A program made the position numbers and the translations under genes. The notes below the pieces were generated by a model, which worked only from the letters and a program-made list of their open reading frames with translations, made no database searches and was not told where the DNA came from. Source: Pontederia crassipes (taxonomy: Eukaryota > Streptophyta > Magnoliopsida > Commelinales > Pontederiaceae). From it: a stretch of DNA of 64,000 nt. Numbering within the stretch: position 1 is the stretch's first letter; every line of letters starts with the position of its first letter. Where the stretch lies: assembly GCA_030549335.1 (NCBI GenBank), contig CM060195.1, positions 45,142,991 through 45,206,990 on the forward strand, read 5' to 3'. Shown here piece after piece: positions 12,145 through 22,097 of this stretch.

Positions 12145-12440
12145 TACCCTTGCTACGTCGCGCACAGTGGATCGATCATCTCGTACAATATGTCAAAATG
12201 TTCGTCTCGTCGTCCTCTTTCCAAAGATACCTCACACGTGAAAAATAGTAGCCGGACGGAGGAGATCGGACGGTCGAAAGGTGGCACGGCGGGAGAGCTT
12301 CGCGGGTTACTGTAGCGTTGGGACTGGGGAAGAAGTTTCACCTTTTATTTCTTTTTTTGTGAAGCTGTCATCTCTTGCAAAATGTCCAACATGCCCTTAC
12401 CTTTTAAACTTTATTACACCTTTTTTTAAAATGTTACACA

Positions 12441-12453
12441 TGGTATCAGAGCC
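12441..12453 (+). promoter_or_regulatory. Primer-binding site (tRNA-iMet) of the TRIM-like element
   Basis: TGGTATCAGAGCC is complementary to the 3' end of plant initiator tRNA-Met, the standard minus-strand primer of many plant LTR retrotransposons. It directly follows ttacaca, the apparent LTR end. Confidence 0.9.
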
Positions 12454-12565
12454 AAAGGCCAAGAGTTCAAACTTCGCTAAGCTCTTATTAAAAAGTAATT
12501 TCCTCTCTTAATTATCCACGTGTTGGGTTTGGGCTAGACCAAAAAATTATCAACAGTCCACACGT

Positions 12566-12574
12566 GAGGGGGAG
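12566..12574 (+). promoter_or_regulatory. Polypurine tract of the TRIM-like element
   Basis: GAGGGGGAG directly precedes the second copy of the LTR start (TGTTAAGAAT), as expected for the plus-strand primer of reverse transcription. Confidence 0.85.
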
Positions 12575-12605
12575 TGTTAAGAATATAAAATTGTCGCTCT
12601 TCCTG

Positions 12606-13694
12606 AAGCAAGTCCTGGAAACATGCAATTTTCTTAAGCAAGTACCGTGAGTAATATTTTTTTCCTCAATGCGACATTCAATTATTCGAGAGAAAATAAA
12701 CATAAACCTATATCCGATGTTAACAAGGAGAAACCTTCGAATTGGGCATAAAAAATGAACTCTATTGATAGGCAAGATTCAAGACCACAGTTATCGCGAT
12801 TTCTACAACACAGTGGCAGAAGCGAGCAACAATAGATGACAAAAAAGAGCACACACAAAGCAATATTTACGATAAAACAAGAGGTCTTGGGAGCAGCAGG
12901 ACAGGAACATACTCCGGCATGATCCCTCTGCGACTCGTTTGATGAGCACGAGGAAGGCAACTTCGTAAACGTTTTGGTGCCCTCCCCCACAATGACTCGT
13001 TCCAGACCTCCATGAGCGCTTACCAGTTGGGAAGGGCTCTTTATGCTCTCAATTCCATACGTTGAAATTGAGAAAAATATCCTCCAACTATAGTCTCTTT
13101 TTAACTCTATAATTAGAGTGTCCTTTAATTATTAGTTTCTTCTTTGCCGTCAGCATTGCCTCCCTCCCCGCCCATCGGATCTCATCGTCGATTGTGGTGG
13201 CGGCGTCTACGACGAAGATCAAAACGATGATAGTCGATCAAAAGAACAATGTTTTTATGAAATAAATCAACAATCTTGTATAAATTCAATTTGAGAAACA
13301 AATTATTAAGAAATAGAATAAAGTTTGAGATCAATGATTAAATTATATATATATATATATATATTTGAGAAACACATCGAAAGTCGATTAACTTGTTGCT
13401 TCTTTGAATCAAGTTGCATGATTGTAAGACGAGAGCAGGTCTCTGTCATTTCAAAAAGTTCCTTGGCTACCCGGCCGGAGGAGGCAGCAACAAGTTGGTA
13501 GAACCGATGCAACACTGCAGAACAGTACCATACGCGCCAAAATTTCCCCTTTCTTTTCTTCCACTTTCATGTTATTCCGATGATCACATTCAAACTTCCC
13601 TTTCGACAATATATAAGTAATTTTTCGATCAATTAGCTTATGTGTTAAATAAAATTATAAAAAAAATAAAGAAAGAAACTTGGCTTCTAATGCA
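12606..13694. other. Unassigned DNA between the TRIM and the next LTR
   Basis: The stretch contains a TA microsatellite at about 13347-13365 and moderately GC-rich DNA at 13140-13240. No intact gene or element is recognised. The minus frames at 12512-12990 contain hydrophobic runs but no family motif, and I regard them as chance. Confidence 0.45.
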
Positions 13695-15596
13695 TGCAAA
13701 ATACAACATATTTTAGATTATTATTTTAGTTAATTTTTCTGTAATTTGATTATGTCATGAAACATTTTAGACCAGTTTTAGTCATAATTTTGAATTTATC
13801 GATTTTAATTATTAATTCTCTGAATATTTTAATTGTGGATGGATTAATTTTATTTTTTAATTATTCTGCAGGTAAGTCGAATTAACGAGAAGATTTTGAA
13901 GTGTCACGACTAAAGATTTATCATTACGGCCTGAAATCATTGGGCGAAATAGAAATGAAACAATGATCTTTACACCCAAAGGTCTTACGGCCGAGATGAT
14001 CACATGAGGGCGTAAAATTGAGTTTATCATCTTCATTGGATAAAGTTACGTCTCACTCCGTTGGGGGTAAAAACAAATGCAACTTGATTTTTTGGGCGTA
14101 ACATGACATGCATAGCTATAATTTTGGGCGTAATGATTAAAGGACTCTTCTTCGTTTTGGCCGAGATTAGAATAACGGATTTATCATTTTGGACGAGATT
14201 AGAAGAAGGGGCTTATCATTTTGGCCGAGATTTGAACAAAGGAGTAAATATAAGAAGATGTTATCATTTTGGGCGTAATGGCAAAAAAAACTTATCGTTT
14301 TGGTCGAGATTAGAAGAAAGGGAGTAAAGATAAGAAGACTTATCATTTTGGGCGTAATCCATACATTTTGGGCGTAATGACTTATGTTTTGGCTGAGAAC
14401 GAAGAGAAGTTTATCATTTTATGGTCGGGAATGAAGAGGCGCAAAACGGATAACCTTTTATCATTAATCAAAGTTTTATCGACACCGTAAAGTTTATCTC
14501 GCGAATTTAAAGTTGGCCGTACGATATTCACGATCGTGATCAACTTGAAGTCTATCCGCACCTATAGATAGAGGACGAAACCATCAATTCAATTTGTGCT
14601 TTGAAGTGTGGTTTTCTTCCATAGCGAGTCGTTAGCTCTAATTGACCAAAAGGAGATAGGTGCGACGGCTGGAAGTTGATCGCGACTCTGATCAAGTTCG
14701 AAAGGCTGCCCAATTGTCTGCCCGTGATTTGAAACTTCGACTTTTTTATTATTTGGGTGTAATTCTTCCAATTTTTATTATTATTTTATTATCTCTCTGC
14801 AATTCTAGGATGAACTCCATATTTTAGCTATTTTATTTTTAGGAGATTATTATTAAAGGGAAATTCTGTGAACCCTTGCTTTATTATTATTATTGAATTT
14901 CTTTTGATCAATTTTTAATTGTTTTAGTGCTTTTGATTTAATTATTTGAATTTCTGAGTTAAGTAATTACCAGTTTGTGGACTACTTGATTTCAGATTTT
15001 GTTTAATTAAATTAAATGATTTATTGTGAAATTAAAAATTGACATAGGTCTAATAACTAGTGTGTGGAGAATTAGATCTGTTTTGTCTGTTAATTTATAC
15101 CAGTTTGTAGAGTGATTAATAGTATATGATTTTCATATTAATGCATCTTAAATTTAATCTTATCTGATGAAAACCAATTTGTGGGACTTCAGTTTTGATT
15201 AAATTTAAGATAGTTTGATTTGTGAGATTAAATAGCATAATTACAAGTTTGTGAACTCTATAATTTTAATTTTGTAAATTAATAACTTGGAAAAATTCCT
15301 AATCCATCTTAAGAATTTTAATTTATCTTTTTCTGGTTCACATTTTTATTCTTAATGCACTATCATCCTAAGATCAACTTCAACACCATTATCTTATCTT
15401 ATTATTATAATATTTTTCTTATTTTATTTTATAATTACAAAATCCATATTTTTACTCTCTAATTAATTTATAAATTTAGATATTAAATTAATAATATTCC
15501 TCGTGGGTTTGACACTCTTACTCCTATTTTCTATATTACTTGAGCGACTAGTACACTTGCTAATGATTTTATTTTACTACATCGTTTTACGCATCA
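13695..15596 (+). mobile_element. LTR of an OTA-type (Athila/Tat-like) Ty3/gypsy element, 5' LTR orientation
   Basis: The LTR runs from TGCAAAATACAACA to ...TTTTACGCATCA (1902 bases, TG...CA). The same LTR occurs in reverse orientation at 52251-53976 and as a fragment at 57541-58152, which fixes both termini. Its 3' end contains ACTTGAGCGACTAGTACACTTGC, the kind of block found at one end of many Athila/Tat LTRs. Downstream lies gttggcgcgc (15627-15636), similar to the TTGGCGCC priming region of that lineage, so this is the 5' LTR of a plus-oriented element. The interior is interrupted 35 bases later by another solo LTR, and I found no 3' LTR. Confidence 0.8.
14085..14425. repeat. Degenerate tandem array in the LTR
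   Basis: Repeated units of about 20-45 bases are built on TTATCATTTTGGGCGTAAT and TTTTGGCCGAGATTAGAA. The reverse-oriented LTR at 53.3-53.7 kb has a different array of the same general form (cgcctaatgat, cacccgatgat), so this part evolves fast. The open frame across it (14103-14327) is a by-product of the repeats. Confidence 0.8.
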
Positions 15597-15626
15597 ACCT
15601 CTCCCTTTGGTTGTCGATGAACTATA

Positions 15627-15636
15627 GTTGGCGCGC
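15627..15636 (+). promoter_or_regulatory. Possible degenerate primer-binding region
   Basis: gttggcgcgc lies 31 bases after the LTR end. In Athila/Tat/Ogre elements a TTGGCGCC-like sequence follows the 5' LTR. The match is partial and the distance larger than usual, so the call is tentative. Confidence 0.35.
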
Positions 15637-15671
15637 AGGCAGTGGATGGAAGAAGGCCGAAAAGGGGGCAG

Positions 15672-17013
15672 TGACAATTCTCCCGCAAGTATACGGAGTC
15701 AATGTCGTAGTATATAAAATATCGTCCCACAGAAAAGATTTGAAGTATTAGAATTATATGATTCTAATTGATATCTAAACGGTTAGAAAGGGGTGAAATA
15801 ATAATAAAAACTAAATAAAAGTGAAATGCCGAAATGAGTGCAGAAAATGATGAGAAAGGACGAGAAATGATTATGAGAAATAAATGAGAATAAAAGTTAT
15901 CGGATTTTGAATCCACTTAAGGTATTGATCATAGGGAATTTAGAGATAATAAAATCATTAGTGTTCTACTCAATATTCAAAAGTCATGCATCTCCTTTTC
16001 AGGCAAATACAATTCTAATTAAAATAATAAACGTCTACTTTCATGGTCATTTAAATTATTTTAATTGCATTATAAGCCAATATTCATAAGTAAAATGATT
16101 ATCTTTATTTCTAAGAAATAATACATTTCATGTCATTCATTTGAACTAATCTTGATGAAATACTTTCATAATCAAGAAGATCTTTGGTCGCTTAACTCGG
16201 TGGCCAATCTAATATAAGCATTTCGTCAAGCACGTGAAAGATAAAGAACACATCAGATCTAATAAATTATTCCCTAAAGATCAACCCTAGATTTCATTAA
16301 ACCCGAGAAAAAGAAGTTTAGCCATGCATAGAGAAGGAAATCATCATTGAAATGTAAGAGTTCATAAAAAGAGAATGAGTTTAAGTCTAAGAAAGATATA
16401 AAAATGCAGAGAAAAATAAACGTTCGTCCCAGCCATCTTGATCTCCTCCAAAACAAGGTCTGAACTCCTATTTTCATCTTCACAAATCCCTTTTATAGCC
16501 CTCCCAAATTAGGGTTACAAAAAGGCCCAAAATAATTCAAATATTAGCCCAATACGACCAAAATAGGTCCAATACGGCCTAAGGTGAAACGTTACGGTCT
16601 GTTGGATCAAGCCGTATTGATTCTGGAGCGCGATACGGTCTAAAGAACTTTAATATGGGCAAACTGTCTTAAATATGACCTGCCCGTATGTTCTGGTGCG
16701 CGAACAATATGACCTGACTGACTTTAATACGGGCAAGATGGCAAAAATATGGTCAGCCCGTATTTTTCATTGCGAGCTCAATATGACCTGAAGGGCTTTA
16801 ATTCTGGCATGAATGCTTTAATACTGGATGCCCGTATTGAGTCTCTATATATGTGTTTTTGTCAAACTTTTGCCAGATTTTTCACGGTTTCTGAAACAAA
16901 TCAAACAATAATGTAGATTCCAAAATCTTTGATGATTAAAGATGAAATAATATAAGACACATCAATCTTGACAATAATTATATTAAAATAATTGAATAAC
17001 TTCACGATTATCA
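15672..17013 (-). mobile_element. Solo LTR with perfect 5-bp target site duplication (OTA gypsy type)
   Basis: The LTR is 1342 bases, starting TGACAATTCTCCCGCAAG and ending ACGATTATCA. Its termini TGACAAT and ATTATCA form an imperfect inverted repeat. GGCAG lies immediately before (15667-15671) and immediately after (17014-17018), a perfect target duplication. Near the start it reads gcaagtatacggagtc and agtatataaaatatcgtccca, the equivalent of the block seen at the left end of the 52251 LTR, so the element lies in minus orientation. With no interior and intact duplications it is a solo LTR, formed by recombination between two LTRs. It sits in the interior of the 13695-15596 element. Confidence 0.88.
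16545..16855. repeat. Repeats of a TACGGNC / GCCCGTAT motif within the solo LTR
   Basis: Phrases such as aatatgacctgcccgtat and ctttaatacgggcaa recur about six times at irregular spacing of 40-60 bases. They do not form a coding frame. Confidence 0.7.
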
Positions 17014-17450
17014 GGCAGCGGTACGAGCTCACACCGACGAGCTACCGGGGGGAGGGGGATGAGAGAGGACGAACAAAAAATAGGAGGCCGACGCCCCTTT
17101 CTTTGTGCGCAGTGGTGAGCACAAAAAAGGGTGGTGTAGGCCCTCCTCTGCCCAGCTCGTGAAGGGGTCGATGCCTCCCCTTTTTCGGTGCATGTCGAAG
17201 CATAAAAAATGGAGTTTGGCGTCCTCTTTTCTCAGTGTGTGTTGACGAGCACAAAAAAAAGAAGGCATCATTTTCTTGTCTGCGAGTTCGTCGACGAGTT
17301 CGTGGAAGGGTCGACGTTCCCTTTCTCTCTTGTCATCACGCACAAGAAAGAGGCATCGATCCTCGCCGAGCCTATAGAGGGGGCAACATCCCTTCAGCTG
17401 TGTCGGTGGCGGCTCACCGCGCCGGAGAGATAGGGAGAGAGGTCGAGTCC
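17014..17450. other. GC-rich segment with degenerate internal repeats, unassigned
   Basis: After the second GGCAG this segment resumes the DNA interrupted by the solo LTR. About four units of 65-85 bases share gagcacaaaaaagggtg-like sequence, then gcagctcgtgaaggggtcgatgcctcccc-like sequence in changing order. Overlapping open frames occur on both strands (17029-17343 minus, 17209-17486 plus), but they follow the repeats and match no family I know. It may be interior sequence of the OTA element. Confidence 0.45.
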
Positions 17451-17864
17451 CCTATTTTTAAAACAAATCATTTGTTTAAAATTTAAATTTTTATTTTAGT
17501 ATTTAATAATTATATTATTTTAAATAATATGTCACATAAGCTAATTGATAAGGAAACCATATATATATACGAGCTAATGATTACTTCATTAAGAAATCAA
17601 GATAATTTGTCAAAAATCATTCCAATAAGATCCGTAAATTAAGATGATTAGAAAACATAATTTTTGAGCTACCATTTATAACTTCTGAAAAAAACTATAT
17701 ATATTGGATTGGGAATGAGATACGAGCTAATGATTACTTCATTAAAAATCGAGATAATTTGAAAAAAAAAAGCATTCCAATAGATAATATTATGGTTAGT
17801 AATAATCTACATAAGATGGAAAAGAATTCCAATAATATGTCAAAAAAAAAAAAATAAAATGTAA
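17451..17864. other. AT-rich spacer with a short direct repeat
   Basis: The phrase acgagctaatgattacttcatta occurs at about 17568 and 17721, marking an imperfect direct repeat of about 150 bases. No gene is present. Confidence 0.6.
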
Positions 17865-17947
17865 TGTTGAGAGTGGGATTTGAACCCACACGCCCTTTCG
17901 GATCGAACCTTAATCTGGCGCCTTAGACCAACTCGACCAACACGCCC
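17865..17947 (-). pseudogene. tRNA-Leu(AAG) relic with a disrupted acceptor stem
   Basis: Reading the minus strand, the D arm (GGTCGAGTTGGTCTAAGGC), the anticodon loop TTAAGGT (anticodon AAG), the long variable arm and the T arm (GGGTTCAAATCCCAC) match plant nuclear tRNA-Leu. Two parts are wrong. The 3' strand of the anticodon stem, expected TCTGG, is altered to TCGAT. The 5' acceptor strand reads GGGCGTG and cannot pair with the 3' strand CTCAACA. Internal A and B boxes look intact, so it could still bind transcription factors, but a functional tRNA is unlikely. Confidence 0.85.
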
Positions 17948-18469
17948 TTATTGTATGAATTTTTAATGATGAAAGAGAGAAATTTTCCAAAAAAAAGAAT
18001 GAAAACTAGAAAACTTAAAAAACCGATCCAACCGACAGAAAAGTTTTTATTTTTTTCCATTAAAAAAAACCTAGGCGATTTTTAAAAATTAAAAATACCA
18101 CCCGCGGAACCCAATGGAGATATATATAATAAAAAATTTATAAAATATATATCGATATTATATCTTAAATATTTATAATATATATAAAATTACTCACTAA
18201 ATATATTATTTATCTTGTAGCATGTATAGAAAATTAATATAAGCCGTAATAACACTATTACAATATATAACATGTAATTATATTTTTATGAAATAATATA
18301 TCTCTTTATATCATTATATTTTTATAAATATAAAATTTATAAAATATAGGACTTCAGAAAAAATCATCCGAAAAAATTAGTAAATTTTTTATTAATTTTA
18401 AAAATTCAACCAAAATATATAGAATGATAAAAAAAATCCATCCAACCCGCACCTATTCCACCCTACTTT
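17948..18469. other. AT-rich intergenic DNA
   Basis: Long A/T runs and TATA repeats; no gene or element recognised. Confidence 0.6.
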
Positions 18470-19488
18470 GTTTGGGTGTTTCATCGTTAAAGGGAATGAA
18501 GGAAAATAAAGGGAAAGGGAGAGGAGAAACATAATTTTTTTCCCTTCTCTACGTCTCAACATGATCTTTAAATTTTACCCATCTTTTAACTTTTTTAGTA
18601 CCACTAGGTATAGTGAACTTTTAACTATATCCTATGTTTGGATGGAAGAGAAAGAGAGGTAAAGAAGAGGAGGGGAAGGAAAAAAAACTTTCCCCTAGTT
18701 TGGATTAAGGCTTTGTTTGGGTAACATGTCATTAACACTGTGTTTGGATAAAAGGTCATTAAGGAGAAGGAAAGAGAATGAGAGGGAAGATAAAGGGAGG
18801 GAAGGGAAGGGAATTGTTACACCTCATTTTTGGGTTGAAAATAAAATAGCACAAATGGAGGAAAATAAAGAGAAAAAATTGGAGATTCTCCTTCATTCCT
18901 CCTCATTAAAATTTTATTCAAACAAAAGAAAAAAATTTACCTTTTCCTCCACCTCTTTACCTTCCTTTCACCTCAATCCAAACATAATGTAAAGGAAAAG
19001 GAAAAAAAAGAGAGGAGAGAAAAAGAGAGGAAAGAGAATGGAGGGGAATTTATCAATGGTTCGAATTAAATGAGGGAGAACTTGTAAGTATCAATTTTAT
19101 AAGACGCTTATGCCCTTACAAATAATAATAAATAATTATTTATTTTGGGATAATAGTGTCATTCATATCATTAAATTATTTATTAACGTTTTATCCCCTT
19201 TACCCCCAAAATGGGGTTGAAAGATCTGACTCCAAAGAAAGGAAACGGAGGGGAAATTCCCCTCCATTTTCTTATATTACCTCCCATCCAAATCAAGTGA
19301 AAAAAAAATCTCCTCCCCTCCTCATTACCTCTTATTCAAATAGGGGCTAAATTTAAGTAGAGGAGAGATTCCCCTCCATTTCTCTCCATTCTTTTTCATT
19401 TGATCATATTTCATTCAACCCCGATTTGAAGTGTAGAGGAGGGGATCTCCCCTCCATTCTCCTCCATTTGGTCATATTTCATTCAACC
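18470..19488. repeat. Cluster of foldback repeats, purine-rich then pyrimidine-rich
   Basis: Several arms start with tttgtttgggt or gtgtttggata and continue with purine-only runs such as ggaagggaaggga. They are matched by pyrimidine-rich arms ending catccaaat or caatccaaacataatgt. One clear pair is 18735-18800 against 18940-18990. Foldback MITEs of this composition are common in plants. The open frames at 18717-18992 and 19156-19350 are artefacts of the purine runs. Confidence 0.6.
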
Positions 19489-20012
19489 TAGGGTTGGAAA
19501 TGAGTCGAGTCGTTCATGAGCAACTCGTGGCTCGACCTATTATCAAAATAAGTCAGGCTAAAATATTAAATAAAATATATTTTCTTAAAGAGGCTTAGCC
19601 TCTTAATAATTAGTCTAACCTTATAGCTTATCAGGCCAAAATTTATTAATATATTATATTATATATATATAATTTTTAATTCTTTATTTTTTAACTTTTT
19701 AATTTTGAGTTCAATATTTATTATACGTTTAGAAGAAATATATTAGTGGTGTCTCTTTTATTTACTTCATATCTATTATTTCTTTAGTAAATAAGATTTA
19801 TTATATTTAATATAGTAGATCATCAAAAAATATATTTGGCTTAACAGGCTAATAAGCTAGGCCAGTCATTAAAAGTTAATAAAATAAGTTAAGCTAAGTT
19901 TATATTCATGATTTATTATTGGCTATAGATCAGGTTTAAATACTTTTATTTTATAATAGACCTGACCTATTTAAGCAGAAGCCTAATTCGACCTAGCTTG
20001 TTTCCAATCCTA
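19489..20012. mobile_element. MITE, probably hAT-like
   Basis: The left end TAGGGTTGGAAATGAG and the right end CTTGTTTCCAATCCTA are imperfect inverted repeats about 520 bases apart. The interior is AT-rich with gagtcgagtc near the left and cctagctt near the right. This matches the style of non-autonomous hAT elements in plants, but I do not see a clear 8-bp target duplication, so the superfamily is uncertain. Confidence 0.55.
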
Positions 20013-20045
20013 ATCATGCATCATCATTCGGTGCATAAATTATAT

Positions 20046-20185
20046 TATTTGTTCAGAGTCGAAAACGTAAACAATGACTATTGATGTGGACACATCAACG
20101 GTGGCCCCGTCATATTTGAAAAATTAAAAAAGAAAAAGAAAACAGAACCACCCTTCTAAAACATTACAGACGAATTGATATCTGC
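20046..20185. repeat. Segmental-duplication block, inverted partner at 50205-50341
   Basis: From tatttgttcagag to cacatcaa and on through gaaaaagaaaacagaac, this block matches the reverse complement of 50205-50341 at roughly 85 per cent over the first 60 bases by eye. It lies upstream of EP1-like gene 1, while its partner lies upstream of inverted gene 3. The pair therefore marks the outer part of the ancestral gene duplication. Confidence 0.75.
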
Positions 20186-21404
20186 GAAGCTCAAATACGA
20201 GTCCACATGTTCTCGTTACGACGAGTTATTATCAATCTTCCAATCGTTTTTAAGTCCTATGTTACTAAACTTATCAATATCAATTTGAAGATATTATTTA
20301 ATAATTTTAAAAATGTAGTTGATAAAGAAATATCAAATTTATTTATAAGCCAAAAATAAATAAATAGAGGAAGATTTTTTTAAAAAAGTTACTTAGTTTG
20401 ATCTTTGTTAAGTAGTTATTATTGATTTAAACACGCAATAGTATATTTTTTAAAAATAAATTACATAAAATAATTTAATTTTTATAGAACGAATTTTAAT
20501 GTAAAATAGAAATACAAATTCTAATATTGTCTAAATGTTGTAAGTTTATCCTTTAAATTCTCGTGTGAGATTTGGACCTCTCAAACTCGAACAATATCTG
20601 GTATCAAAGGACGATTTCATCATTCTAATTATTTGAGTGTTTGAATAATATTGGGATAAAGATAATTTACAATTAAGCTGAAATTTAAGGCGTTATAAAA
20701 AATTACTAAATATGATTTTGGGTGCCTGGGTGGCTTCAAGAAATTATTAATTGTAACTTTATTTTCGATCTAAAAAAATAAAATTACAATATGAAAGACA
20801 CGAGTCAAGGTCCTAATGTAATGCTGCTAAATCAATTCTCCCCATGTGAGAAAGGTTGTTTTTAAGAGGTTAGAAACACTATGACTTTGACTAATTATTT
20901 GATTAAATCAACCAATGGACAAGACACATCAGCAAGATGAAATAATGAATATAAGATGAAATAATGAATATAAAATAATAAAGATGAGAAAAGATAATTA
21001 TAAAGTGTGAAAGTCGAAGAGTTATTGTAATGCATTGAGAAAATAGTTTCATAATTATTACATTAGAGTTGTAACATAAAATATAACTAGGTCCTTAAAT
21101 TCATAAATTCATGTGTTTTGTCATTGCTCGAGTATTGTCGTCATCGCACATCACTTAGATCACCCATCACTCACTTGTCCCTACAGGAATTAAATGCAAG
21201 AGGGCTCATTCCCGTAAACTTTTGGGTAGGGGTGTTCACTTGTCGATTTTGATTTGACCCGAATTTGCCCAATTTCATTAAGGTTGGGTGACCCTCATTT
21301 GGCCATTTGGGTCACAAAAGTCAACTCAACCTGACCTATTCAACTCGACATTGAACAGGTCGGGTTGAGTCGGATTGGCGGATTATCCATTGTGTTAGAC
21401 TATG
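20186..21404. other. AT-rich intergenic DNA with decayed repeats
   Basis: No gene is recognised. A 22-base direct repeat (gatgaaataatgaatataa-like) occurs at about 20936-20975. Around 21230-21390, gtaggggtgttcacttg followed by gggttgagtc is the kind of sequence found at the end of plant hAT-like MITEs, but I could not find a matching right end. Confidence 0.5.
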
Positions 21405-21541
21405 ATTCTAGCGTGATGACGGCGAGCAGGGCAACCAGCGACAGGGAGGCCGAGGCATGAGAGGACCAAAAGCGTGAGAGGACCAGAGGCGCAGAGATCC
21501 AGAGGGCAGAGGCGGTCGACAACTGATGACTTGGCGGCAAG
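21405..21541. other. GC-rich unassigned segment, left part
   Basis: A moderately GC-rich stretch with ggacca and gcgaga words ends in GGCGGCAAG. It continues after the MITE at 22098, so the two parts were one sequence before the insertion. No protein family is recognised in any frame. Confidence 0.5.
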
Positions 21542-22097
21542 TAAAGTAGTTAAGATCATGATCTTACATAAAATCGAAAGGGGTCCCCGTAAGATCAGAT
21601 TGAGAATCATAAGATTTTACCTATATATTAAAAAATAATTTAATATGTAAAAGTATATAAAAATTAAATTTTAAAATTAATTTGTAACAATTTATATTAT
21701 AAGTAATGTTAACTTTAGTGTTATCCTACTAAGATCAACACTTATATATTATTTATATAATAGTAATCTAGTGTCTAAAATAATAAAAATTGACAATAAT
21801 ATAATTAATATGGAACACAAGTGTATGAATAATTTTTAATATACTTTATATTAAAGTTATTTTGTGAAAAAATATTTTTAAAATTATATTATAATTAATC
21901 ATCTTTCTCTAATTTTATTTTATCCAAAATTTATGTTGCACTTAGTGCAAAATTATAATAATTGGAAAACATAAAATGATAGGATCGATCTTGTTATTAC
22001 GATCCTACCGATCCTAAAAAATGATCTTAAATTTGAGATCGGGATTGCGAATCTTAAATAGGATCATAACGATCAAGATCGTGATTTTGATAACCTC
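21542..22097. mobile_element. Mutator-like MITE with perfect 9-bp target duplication
   Basis: The 9-base sequence GGCGGCAAG stands immediately left (21533-21541) and right (22098-22106) of a 556-base AT-rich insert. Its ends carry related inverted sequence: gttaagatcatgatctta on the left and, on the opposite strand at the right, gttatcaaaatcacgatctt. A 9-bp duplication is characteristic of Mutator-like elements. There is no coding capacity. Removing the insert restores a continuous GC-rich segment. Confidence 0.8.

Larger units (their letters stand above)
9633..12440 (+). mobile_element. Long LTR (probable solo LTR, Ty3/gypsy chromovirus type), copy 1
   Basis: A 2.8-kb repeat begins TGTGTGACGCCC within the TRIM 5' LTR and ends near ttacaca just before the TRIM priming site. 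A second copy lies at 42022-46743, and the two align from end to end apart from separate CACTA insertions in each. Shared landmarks are the TG-start with GACGCCC or GATGTCC, a phrase like agaggctcagtgagtaaaac, an internal minisatellite, and the 3' block gcgaatcgnagtcggaat. No gag, pol, PBS or PPT of its own is present, so it behaves as a solo LTR. The Tekay/Del-like assignment rests on general LTR style and is tentative. Exact ends are uncertain by a few bases because I found no clean target duplication. Confidence 0.65.
9549..12605 (+). mobile_element. TRIM-like miniature LTR retrotransposon, split by a nested LTR
   Basis: The 5' LTR starts at 9549 with TGTTAAGAATATAAAATT and runs to about 9632. 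After the nested insertion, a tRNA-Met priming site TGGTATCAGAGCC lies at 12441-12453. Only about 115 bases later comes a polypurine tract (GAGGGGGAG, 12566-12574), immediately followed at 12575 by the same LTR start, TGTTAAGAATATAAAATT. Similarity to the 5' LTR fades by about 12605, so the 3' LTR is truncated. PBS and PPT with no room for gag or pol is the definition of a terminal-repeat retrotransposon in miniature. Such elements move with proteins from larger relatives. No flanking target duplication can be tested because the 3' LTR is broken. Confidence 0.8.

Noticed and set aside
14103-14327. 74-residue frame with repeated LSFW or YHFGR
   Set aside because: Lies entirely in the tandem array of an LTR.
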